Shown here: piece by piece, positions 1 to 5,334 of the stretch
How positions within the stretch are numbered: the stretch's first letter is position 1
How the letters are laid out: the number at the start of each line of letters is the position of its first letter
Origin: Paludibacteraceae bacterium
Lineage (GTDB): Bacteria > Bacteroidota > Bacteroidia > Bacteroidales > Paludibacteraceae
DNA length: 5,334 nucleotides
Assembly (NCBI GenBank): GCA_017646225.1
Contig: JAGCMZ010000120.1
Location: forward strand, 1 to 5,334
Direction: 5' to 3'
The notes under the pieces: generated by a model
The model's database searches: none
What the model saw: only the letters and a program-made list of their open reading frames with translations
What the model was told of the DNA's origin: nothing
Translations under genes and position numbers: made by a program

Positions 1-511
1 AAGCATCTTGCTTGTTTTTGATGGTACGGGTGTAATAATCTTTGTTGGAACTATCTATCACCACTCCCTTGGGCAATACATTCTCGTAGAATTTAGAATC
101 GGGATTGGCATCGATGATATCGATGTATGCCTTTCGGTAATCGACATACATTTGGTTGTTCCACGATATGGCGTACGCCAAACCCATGGCACCACCATAA
201 AGAATGGGTAATTTCCAATACTGACGGTTGTAGATTTGTCCCAAACCAGGCACCACCGCCGCCAACCACACCGCCATGTCTGGGTCTACCTGATAGTTGC
301 TTTTTACGGGTGTTCCAGGGGGAATGGTTTGTAGTTTAGGTTGCATGAGCAACACAGAGCTTTCTGCTTGCGTGGTATCGGGCAAAAACAAGGTAGTATC
401 CTGCTGTACAATGAATATAGAATCGGCCTCTTCTACAAGCTCAGGGACCGAAGCATAGACTCCACCTATCCACAACCCTATTAGACATACTATGTATAGA
501 CGTTTTCTCAA
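1..511 (-). CDS. DUF5683-type envelope protein, 3' end cut by window edge
   Basis: The minus-strand frame is open for 170 codons from a TTG at 511-509 and continues past the left edge, so the C-terminus is missing. Residues 1-20 look like a type I signal peptide: basic MRKR, a hydrophobic stretch at about 5-17, and a V-Y-A cleavage motif ending at residue 20. A variable linker of about 55 residues follows. Then comes a conserved-looking block at about 77-120 with VVPGLGQIYN (residues 86-95), YWKLPILYGG (98-107) and a second hydrophobic segment at 101-117. This PGLGQIYN...WK-P--Y-G pattern is what I recognise as DUF5683, a Bacteroidota family of unknown function, so the protein probably sits in or on the envelope. 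The TTG start was chosen because no in-frame ATG occurs until residue 56, which would remove the signal peptide. It also overlaps the parB stop (TTGA), suggesting translational coupling. In related genomes I recall dapB and lepB following; neither is visible here. The family is fairly sure; the molecular role is unknown. Confidence 0.8.
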   Translation of the reverse strand, partial: MRKRLYIVCLIGLWIGGVYASVPELVEEADSIFIVQQDTTLFLPDTTQAESSVLLMQPKLQTIPPGTPVKSNYQVDPDMAVWLAAVVPGLGQIYNRQYWKLPILYGGAMGLAYAISWNNQMYVDYRKAYIDIIDANPDSKFYENVLPKGVVIDSSNKDYYTRTIKNKQDA

Positions 512-1386
512 GCGTTTTGACGAATTTGGTCCATGGTTGCCAACAATTTTTCCAATTCATCGTCGTTGGCAAACTGCAATACAATGCGACCTTTGCCTTT
601 ATCGTTGCGCTCAATTTTTACCGATGCGCCAAACAAATTAGACAAGTGTTTGCTCATTTGTTCGTACTCGGCTTTAATTTCAGGGTCGGCTTGTTTTTTA
701 GCAGGTTTAGCAACCGACAAGTTCTTTACCAATTCTTCTACTTTGCGTACCGAATAACCATTTTTTACAATGTCTTCGTATAGTTGAATCATCAAAGCAG
801 GGTCTGACACGTTGATAAGGGCACGTGCATGCCCCATATCAATTTCTTTTTTGGTAAGACCTAGCTGAATTTCGGCAGGTAATTTTAGCAAACGCAAATA
901 GTTGGCTACCGTAGCACGTTTTTTGCCTACACGCTCACTCAGTTTTTCTTGTGTAAACTGGTATTCGTCTAGCAAACGTTGGTACGTAAGCGCAATTTCT
1001 ATAGAGTTTAGGTCTTCGCGTTGGATGTTTTCTACCAACGCCATTTCCATCATGGTTTCGTCCGATACTCTTTTTACGTAGGCAGGAATTTTGGTCAAGC
1101 CTGCCATTTTAGAGGCTCTATAACGACGTTCACCGGCAATAATCATGTATTTGCCAGGTTCGGTTTCGCGCAAGGTAATGGGTTGCACTACGCCCAATTC
1201 GGCAATAGAAGCAGCCAATTCTTTTAAGGCTTCTTCGTCAAAAACGGTACGAGGTTGACCGGGATTGGCTTGAATTTTTGACAATTCAATTTCGTCTATC
1301 AACGACGAACCGCTGGTTTGCACCGTAGGTTGCAAATCAATCAATGCTCCCAAACCTCTGCCTAATGCACTCTTTTTTTCTGCCAT
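508..1386 (-). CDS. parB: Chromosome-partitioning protein ParB (Spo0J-type CTPase and parS-binding protein)
   Basis: This 292-residue protein has the usual chromosomal ParB length and all its landmarks. The N-terminus has the short GRGLGALI motif (residues 9-16), the part of ParB that contacts and stimulates ParA. The N-terminal CTP-binding domain includes NPGQPR (41-46), GERRYRA (85-91) and ENIQREDLN (119-127). The central helix-turn-helix domain for parS recognition spans about 145-215, with GHARAL at 185-190. A lysine-rich linker (about 225-235) leads to a C-terminal dimerisation domain at about 240-290. In the known family, ParB loads at parS, uses CTP to close and slide as a clamp along origin-proximal DNA, and is moved by ParA. 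The ATG at 1386-1384 lies 4 bases after the parA stop. No Shine-Dalgarno sequence is visible, so expression probably depends on read-through from the parA promoter. No residue seems missing. Identification is secure. Confidence 0.97.
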   Translation of the reverse strand: MAEKKSALGRGLGALIDLQPTVQTSGSSLIDEIELSKIQANPGQPRTVFDEEALKELAASIAELGVVQPITLRETEPGKYMIIAGERRYRASKMAGLTKIPAYVKRVSDETMMEMALVENIQREDLNSIEIALTYQRLLDEYQFTQEKLSERVGKKRATVANYLRLLKLPAEIQLGLTKKEIDMGHARALINVSDPALMIQLYEDIVKNGYSVRKVEELVKNLSVAKPAKKQADPEIKAEYEQMSKHLSNLFGASVKIERNDKGKGRIVLQFANDDELEKLLATMDQIRQNA

Positions 1387-1390
1387 GATA

Positions 1391-2155
1391 TTATGCGTTT
1401 TTCTTTACTACTTCTTCTGCCAATTGTAGGTAATTGCGTGCCCCAGTTGAATCGGCATCGTACAACAAAACAGGTACCCCGTGACTGGGCGATTCGCTGA
1501 GTCGGATGTTGCGTTGAATAATGGTTTCAAACACCATGTCTTGGAAGTGTTGTTTCACCTCGTCGTACACCTGACGCGCCAAGCGCAAACGTGCATCGTA
1601 CATGGTTAGCAAGAAACCTTCAATTTCCAAATTAGGATTCAAACGACTCTTAATGATTTTGATGGTTACCAATAGTTTGCTAATACCTTCTAGGGCGTAG
1701 TATTCGGCCTGAACGGGTATAATAACCGAGTCGGCAGCGGTTAAACAGTTTACCGTAATCAAACCCAACGAGGGCGAGCAGTCTATTAGAATATAGTCGT
1801 ATTTATCTTTTAAAGGGGTTAAAATGCGTTTCAAAAACTCTTCGCGGTTTTCGAGTTTCAGCATTTCAATTTCGGTCCCAACCAAGTCGATGTGCGAAGG
1901 AAGCACATCTAAATTTTCTACCTCGGTAGAACGTATGGCCTTTTCTACCGGCAAATTATTGATTAAGCATTCGTAAATGCTTTCGTGAATGTCGGTAATA
2001 TCAATATTTAATCCAGACGAAGCATTGGCTTGTGGGTCGGCATCGACCAACAACACTTTCTTTTCCATAACGGCCAACGATGCCGCCAAGTTTACAGCCG
2101 TGGTGGTTTTACCTACACCGCCTTTTTGATTCGCCAAAGCAATTATTTTTCCCAT
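1391..2155 (-). CDS. parA: Chromosome-partitioning ATPase ParA (Soj-type)
   Basis: This 254-residue protein is a complete ParA/MinD-family ATPase without the N-terminal helix-turn-helix found in plasmid type Ia ParA, which fits a chromosomal Soj. The deviant Walker A KGGVGKTT is at residues 11-18, with signature lysine K11 and nucleotide-binding K16. The switch motif VDADPQ is at 37-42 (D40 for hydrolysis) and Walker B ILIDCSP at 122-128. PVQAEYYALEG (147-157) and NIRLSESPSHGVP (216-228) are also family blocks. R189 and R218 fall where B. subtilis Soj has DNA-binding arginines. The ATP-bound dimer coats the nucleoid non-specifically, and ParB stimulates hydrolysis, which segregates origin regions. 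The gene is first in its operon, followed after 4 bases by parB. A TAnnTTTG promoter lies about 40 bases upstream of the ATG. A MinD or plasmid partition ATPase is unlikely given the adjacent Spo0J-type ParB. Confidence 0.97.
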   Translation of the reverse strand: MGKIIALANQKGGVGKTTTAVNLAASLAVMEKKVLLVDADPQANASSGLNIDITDIHESIYECLINNLPVEKAIRSTEVENLDVLPSHIDLVGTEIEMLKLENREEFLKRILTPLKDKYDYILIDCSPSLGLITVNCLTAADSVIIPVQAEYYALEGISKLLVTIKIIKSRLNPNLEIEGFLLTMYDARLRLARQVYDEVKQHFQDMVFETIIQRNIRLSESPSHGVPVLLYDADSTGARNYLQLAEEVVKKNA

Positions 2156-2194
2156 AATAATTATGTCGTTAACTAACAGCAGTTATATTAGGGG

Positions 2195-2225
2195 CAAAGA
2201 TAGTAATTTTAAAACGACTAATAAA
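2195..2225 (-). promoter_or_regulatory. Predicted Bacteroidota-type promoter for parA-parB-DUF5683
   Basis: On the minus strand TATCTTTG (2202-2195) matches the TAnnTTTG -7 box exactly. A TTTA at 2225-2222, 19 bases upstream, is a three-of-four match to the TTTG -33 element. The predicted start would be near 2190, leaving a leader of about 35 bases before the parA ATG at 2155. The leader is A/T-rich with no Shine-Dalgarno sequence, as is usual in this phylum. The prediction rests on motif match and position only. Confidence 0.65.
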
Positions 2226-2241
2226 GTTACATAATCATAAT

Positions 2242-2250
2242 TTATGCACA
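2242..2250 (+). promoter_or_regulatory. Consensus DnaA box
   Basis: TTATGCACA matches the relaxed DnaA-box consensus TTATNCACA at every specified base. A second, degenerate match (AGTTGATAA, seven of nine against the reverse form TGTGGATAA) lies at 2265-2273, inside the inverted repeat. Because parAB usually lies near the replication origin, binding of DnaA here could be part of an origin or regulate parA or pheS. One perfect box alone does not define an origin, and a chance match in A/T-rich DNA is possible. Confidence 0.4.
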
Positions 2251-2260
2251 AAGAATGTAT

Positions 2261-2280
2261 AAAAAGTTGATAACTTTTTT
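2261..2280. repeat. Perfect 8-bp inverted repeat with 3-base spacer
   Basis: AAAAAGTT (2261-2268) and AACTTTTT (2272-2279) are exact reverse complements around GAT, and a further T follows at 2280. The element sits upstream of both predicted promoters, about 35 bases from the parA -33 element and about 60 bases from that of pheS. That fits a protein-binding site better than a terminator, since no gene ends here and the stem is A/T-rich with a very tight loop. It may also simply reflect A/T-rich composition. Confidence 0.45.
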
Positions 2281-2283
2281 AAG

Positions 2284-2309
2284 AATCGTTTTCTGCTAGC
2301 TAAACGAAT
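2284..2309. repeat. Imperfect inverted repeat around a GCTAGC palindrome
   Basis: TCGTTT (2286-2291) pairs exactly with AAACGA (2302-2307). The outer bases 2284 and 2309 also pair across one mismatch. The 10-base centre contains the palindrome GCTAGC (2295-2300). It could form a weak hairpin or be an operator. The arms are short, so its function is doubtful. Confidence 0.25.
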
Positions 2310-2341
2310 GCTTTTCTTACGTTTTTATAACAAAAAAAATA

Positions 2342-2373
2342 TTTCATAGTGTACAGAAAAAGTTGTATTTTTG
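2342..2373 (+). promoter_or_regulatory. Predicted Bacteroidota-type promoter for pheS-lon
   Basis: TATTTTTG (2366-2373) matches the TAnnTTTG -7 box exactly. TTTC at 2342-2345, 20 bases upstream, is a three-of-four match to the -33 TTTG. Transcription would begin around 2378-2382, leaving a very short leader of roughly 12-22 bases before the pheS ATG. That leaves no room for a leader-peptide or T-box attenuator of the kind that controls pheS in some other phyla. The call rests on motif match only. Confidence 0.65.
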
Positions 2374-2377
2374 CAGC

Positions 2378-2389
2378 GTTTACGTAAAC
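2378..2389. repeat. Perfect 12-bp palindrome at the predicted pheS transcription start
   Basis: GTTTACGTAAAC reads identically on both strands. It starts 4 bases after the -7 box and ends 4 bases before the first pheS ATG, so it spans the expected transcription start and short leader. A dimeric repressor bound here would block initiation of the pheS-lon operon. Equally, it could be a sequence in the 5' end of the mRNA, although its arms have no loop and would not make a good RNA hairpin. The symmetry is certain; the regulatory role is inferred from position. Confidence 0.45.
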
Positions 2390-2393
2390 ATCG

Positions 2394-3416
2394 ATGATTA
2401 TGAAGGACAAGATTAACAGTCTATTACTTGAAATTAAGGGTTTGCAACCCCAAAGCAAAGAAGAAGTAGAAACCCTACGCATTAAATACCTCAGCAAAAA
2501 AGGCGTGTTGAACGATTTGTTTGGCGAATTTAAAAACGTACCCAACGAAGACAAACGCGTTATTGGTCAGTTACTTAACGAACTAAAAAATACGGCGCAA
2601 GATAAATTTGCCGAAATGAAAGCCCAATTTGAGGATGGCAACAACGCCGAAAAATTAGACCTTACCCGTTCGGCTGCGGCCATCGATTTGGGAACACGTC
2701 ATCCCCTATCGTTGGTAAAAAATGAAATTATCAACATTTTTGCTCGATTGGGCTTTACCGTTTCTGAGGGACCCGAAATTGAAGACGATTGGCACGTGTT
2801 TGGCGCGCTTAACTTCCCACCCGAACACCCTGCCCGCGATATGCAAGATACGTTCTTTATTGAAAAGAACCCCGACATTTTGTTGCGTACCCACACCAGT
2901 AGCGTACAATCGCACGTTATGTCTACCCAAGAACCTCCTATTAGGGTGCTTTGCCCTGGTCGCGTGTACCGCAACGAGGCTATTTCGTATCGTGCACACT
3001 GCTTCTTTCACCAAGTAGAAGGCCTTTACATCGACAAAAACGTATCGTTTGCCGACTTAAAACAAGCCCTTCTTTATTTTGCTAAAGAAATGTTTGGCGA
3101 ATCGACTCAAATTCGTTTACGTCCTTCGTACTTCCCCTTTACCGAGCCCAGCGCCGAAATGGATATTTCATGTAACCTATGCGGTGGCGAAGGTTGCCCC
3201 TTCTGCAAACACACCGGTTGGGTAGAAATTTTGGGTTGTGGTATGGTAGACCCCAATGTTTTGGAAGCATGTGGCATTGACTCAAAAGTGTACAGCGGTT
3301 ATGCCTTTGGTATGGGTGTAGAACGTATTGCCAACCTTAAATACCAATGCAAAGACTTGCGTATGTTCTCAGAAAACGATGTTCGTTTCTTAAAACAATT
3401 TGAATCGTCTATCTAA
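2394..3416 (+). CDS. pheS: Phenylalanyl-tRNA synthetase alpha subunit
   Basis: This class II aminoacyl-tRNA synthetase subunit charges tRNA-Phe with phenylalanine as part of a cytosolic alpha2-beta2 enzyme. The N-terminal coiled-coil arm (about 1-90) is followed by the catalytic domain. That domain has motif 1 around EGPEIEDD (125-132), LLRTHTS (163-169), motif 2 GRVYRNEAISYRAHCFFHQVEG (189-210) and motif 3 GYAFGMGVERI (302-312). A304 corresponds to E. coli A294 in the phenylalanine pocket. Cysteines 260, 263, 268 and 271 form a CX2CX4CX2C insert, also recalled from B. subtilis PheS, just before GWVEILGCGMVDPNVL. The 340-residue length is normal. Two in-frame ATGs (2394 and 2400) are possible; I used the first, and the second would give a 338-residue protein with a slightly longer leader. 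The beta subunit gene pheT does not follow, which is common in Bacteroidota; lon overlaps its stop instead. Confidence 0.97.
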   Translation: MIMKDKINSLLLEIKGLQPQSKEEVETLRIKYLSKKGVLNDLFGEFKNVPNEDKRVIGQLLNELKNTAQDKFAEMKAQFEDGNNAEKLDLTRSAAAIDLGTRHPLSLVKNEIINIFARLGFTVSEGPEIEDDWHVFGALNFPPEHPARDMQDTFFIEKNPDILLRTHTSSVQSHVMSTQEPPIRVLCPGRVYRNEAISYRAHCFFHQVEGLYIDKNVSFADLKQALLYFAKEMFGESTQIRLRPSYFPFTEPSAEMDISCNLCGGEGCPFCKHTGWVEILGCGMVDPNVLEACGIDSKVYSGYAFGMGVERIANLKYQCKDLRMFSENDVRFLKQFESSI

Positions 3417-5334
3417 TGAAATCAAAACAAAGTCAACTTATTATAGGGGCTATTAGCGATAACATGGACGAGGCGGGATTTATTCCCATCATAGCCGAAG
3501 AGAGCGAAGACGATTCGTACCAACTATCGGACGATAAACTGTTGCCTATCTTGGCATTGCGCAACATGGTATTGTTTCCTGGCGTGATGATGCCAGTGGT
3601 GGTAGGTCGCAAAAAATCGCTTCGTTTGGTACGCGAAATGTACAAAAAAGGTCGTGCCATTGGTGCTGTTGCCCAAATTGATAAAAACACCGACGATCCC
3701 AAACAAAACGATTTGTTCAAGGTGGGTACGGTGGCACAAATTGTGCGCATTTTGGAAATGCCCGACAACACCACTACGGTTATTTTAAGGGGTAGAAAAT
3801 CGTTCGTTATCAACGAGATAGTAAGCGAAACACCTTACATGACCGCATCGGTAGAACTTCGCAAAGAAATTACCAAAGTTCCTAAATCCAAAAACTTTAC
3901 CGCATTGGTCGAAGCCATTAAAGATTTGGCCATGCGTATGATTCGTATGTCGAACAACATGCCACAAGACTTGTTGTTTGCCATTAGAAACATCGAAAAA
4001 GAACAATTCATCATCAACTTTATAGCTGCAAACATTGGTTTGGCATTGGAAGAACGTCAGCAATTGTTGGAAATTGGACACATTGAAGAACGTGCTTACC
4101 TGCTGCTAAAAATGCTAACCCAAGAATCGCAAATGTTGGAAATTAAGTCGTCTATCCAGTCGCAAGCCATGGAGAACATCGACAAGCAACAACGCGAATA
4201 CTTCTTGCAGCAACAAATCAAAACCATTCAAAAAGAATTGGGCGGATCGGTGCAAGAGCAAGATTTGAGCCAATTGCGCCAAAAAGCAGCCACCAAAAAG
4301 TGGAACCAAGCTGTTAAAGAGCAGGTAGAAAAAGAAATTGCCAAGTTAGAAGGCATGCCTACCCACTCGCCCGATTTTTCCATTCAAATGAACTATGTTC
4401 AAACCTTGGTAAACCTACCTTGGAACGAATATACCAAAGATAATTTTAACCTAAAAACGGCCGAACGCGTACTGAACAAAGACCATTTTGGTTTGGACGA
4501 TGTAAAAGAACGCATTTTGGAACACTTGGCGGTTTTGAAACTAAAAGGCGATTTGAAATCGCCCATTATCTGCTTGTACGGCCCTCCTGGGGTGGGTAAA
4601 ACCTCTTTGGGTAAATCGGTTGCCGAAGCCTTGGGTCGTAAATATGCGCGCATTTCCTTGGGTGGTTTGCACGACGAATCGGAAATTCGTGGTCACCGCA
4701 GAACCTACCTAGGCGCCCTACCCGGTCGTATTATTCAAAGCTTGGAAAAAGCAGGATCGTCTAACCCGGTGTTTATTTTGGACGAAATTGACAAAATAGG
4801 CAGCGATTTTAAAGGCGACCCATCGTCGGCATTGCTAGAGGTGTTAGACCCCGAACAAAACGGTGCTTTCCACGATAACTTTATCGATATTGATTTTGAC
4901 CTATCGAAAGTATTGTTTATTGCTACTGCCAACGACCTTAGCACCGTATCGCGTCCTTTGTTGGACCGTATGGAGCTAATCAACATTAGCGGATACATTG
5001 TAGAAGAAAAAATAGAAATTGCTACCAAGCACCTTATTCCTAAACAATGGGAAAACCATGGTATTCCTGCCAAAGCGGTGCAAATTCCTAAAAAGACCAT
5101 CCGTGCCATTATTGAGGGCTATACCCGCGAATCGGGCGTGCGTGGTTTAGACAAATTGCTAGCAAAAATTGCGCGCAAATCGGCACGTAAATTGGCTATG
5201 GACGATACCTTTAGCGCTACCCTACAACCCACCGATTTGTACGACTATTTGGGCGTAGCTCCTTATGATGCATCGGAACAAAGCCAAAAAGAAGAAATTG
5301 GCATTGTAACCGGTTTGGCATGGACATCGGTAGG
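3416..5334 (+). CDS. lon: ATP-dependent protease Lon (LonA type), 3' end cut by window edge
   Basis: Lon is a cytosolic hexameric AAA+ serine protease that degrades misfolded and regulatory proteins. The frame is open from the ATG at 3416 to the edge: 639 codons of an expected 800-odd. An acidic 40-residue leader precedes the substrate-binding domain (LLPILALRNMVLFPG begins at 42). A helical, glutamine-rich linker (about 230-360) contains YFLQQQIKTIQKELG (262-276). The AAA+ module has Walker A GPPGVGKT (389-396), the GHRRTYLGALPGR pore-loop region (426-438, Y431), Walker B FILDEID (453-459), sensor 1 N506, arginine finger R518 and sensor 2 ESGVRG (572-577). The peptidase domain begins at about 628 (GIVTGLAWTSV), so the Ser-Lys catalytic dyad lies outside the window and cannot be checked. 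The start overlaps the pheS stop as TAATG with no Shine-Dalgarno sequence, favouring translational coupling. An internal ATG at 3464 is an alternative start, losing 16 residues. Confidence 0.96.
   Translation, partial: MKSKQSQLIIGAISDNMDEAGFIPIIAEESEDDSYQLSDDKLLPILALRNMVLFPGVMMPVVVGRKKSLRLVREMYKKGRAIGAVAQIDKNTDDPKQNDLFKVGTVAQIVRILEMPDNTTTVILRGRKSFVINEIVSETPYMTASVELRKEITKVPKSKNFTALVEAIKDLAMRMIRMSNNMPQDLLFAIRNIEKEQFIINFIAANIGLALEERQQLLEIGHIEERAYLLLKMLTQESQMLEIKSSIQSQAMENIDKQQREYFLQQQIKTIQKELGGSVQEQDLSQLRQKAATKKWNQAVKEQVEKEIAKLEGMPTHSPDFSIQMNYVQTLVNLPWNEYTKDNFNLKTAERVLNKDHFGLDDVKERILEHLAVLKLKGDLKSPIICLYGPPGVGKTSLGKSVAEALGRKYARISLGGLHDESEIRGHRRTYLGALPGRIIQSLEKAGSSNPVFILDEIDKIGSDFKGDPSSALLEVLDPEQNGAFHDNFIDIDFDLSKVLFIATANDLSTVSRPLLDRMELINISGYIVEEKIEIATKHLIPKQWENHGIPAKAVQIPKKTIRAIIEGYTRESGVRGLDKLLAKIARKSARKLAMDDTFSATLQPTDLYDYLGVAPYDASEQSQKEEIGIVTGLAWTSV

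Larger units (their letters stand above)
2156..2393. other. Divergent intergenic control region between parA and pheS
   Basis: This 238-base stretch is the only non-coding part of the window and is clearly richer in A and T than the flanking genes. It must contain the 5' control signals of both operons because parA and pheS are transcribed away from each other. It carries a promoter match on each strand, one consensus DnaA box, two inverted repeats and one 12-bp palindrome, listed separately. The open frame on the minus strand at 2554-2300 crosses the pheS start and has no family resemblance, so I see no gene here. The central part (about 2226-2340) holds no promoter match I would defend. Confidence 0.8.

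Noticed and set aside
8..339. Two overlapping plus-strand open frames in the left end
   Set aside because: Both lie opposite the DUF5683 gene, whose frame has a signal peptide and family motif; neither plus-strand product resembles a protein family.
1551..1558. TGTTTCAC, a half of the parS consensus, inside parA (and TGTTCCACG at 157-165 in the DUF5683 gene)
   Set aside because: Only the left half matches in each case; the right arm of the 16-bp palindrome is absent, so neither is a credible ParB loading site.
2261..2280. Inverted repeat followed by T residues read as an intrinsic terminator
   Set aside because: No gene ends upstream of it in either direction, the stem is nearly all A/T, and the loop would be only 3 bases.
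2300..2554. 84-residue minus-strand open frame crossing the pheS start and its promoter
   Set aside because: It overlaps the pheS N-terminus and the promoter elements, shows no motif, and ends in A/T-rich intergenic DNA.
2793..2798. CACGTG cores, in pheS here and in parB at 822-827
   Set aside because: These share the central six bases of parS, but the flanking five bases on each side do not match the consensus, and both are explained by coding sequence.
3433..3813. 126-residue open frame on the minus strand inside lon
   Set aside because: It lies wholly opposite the start of a clear lon frame, has no family motif, and its composition is what antisense of the coding strand gives.
4735..5109. 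124-residue open frame on the minus strand inside the lon AAA+ region
   Set aside because: It is antisense to the Walker B-to-sensor 2 part of lon, which is strongly constrained, and has no recognisable domain or upstream signal.

Overview
The window comes from the chromosome of a member of the Bacteroidota. Three things point there. Both promoters that can be read in the intergenic region carry the TAnnTTTG -7 box typical of that phylum. The genes have A/T-rich leaders without a clear Shine-Dalgarno sequence. The order parA-parB-DUF5683 protein is one I associate with Bacteroidota. I cannot name a genus with confidence.

The layout is two divergent gene sets that share one 238-base A/T-rich control region (2156-2393). 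On the minus strand, reading leftwards, are parA (2155-1391), parB (1386-508) and a secreted or envelope DUF5683-type protein. The last gene starts at a TTG overlapping the parB stop and runs off the left edge (511-1). The three are packed with a 4-base gap and a 4-base overlap, so they are almost certainly one operon. On the plus strand are pheS (2394-3416), the phenylalanyl-tRNA synthetase alpha chain, and lon (3416 to the right edge), an ATP-dependent protease. The lon start ATG shares one base with the pheS stop (TAATG). lon is cut by the window edge at the start of its peptidase domain.

The control region holds a -7/-33 promoter match for each direction, a consensus DnaA box (2242-2250), an 8-bp-arm inverted repeat (2261-2279), a weaker inverted repeat (2284-2309) and a perfect 12-bp palindrome (2378-2389) lying at the predicted pheS transcription start. 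ParA and ParB form the chromosome segregation system that acts on parS sites near the origin, so the DnaA box beside a divergent parAB promoter raises the possibility that this locus is close to oriC. No parS site was found by eye.

All coding content belongs to well-known families. I see no mobile element, CRISPR array, tRNA or rRNA, and no convincing undescribed multi-gene system. The most interesting points are the clustered symmetric sites in the control region, the pheS-lon overlap that couples translation and protein quality control, and the TTG start of the DUF5683 gene.
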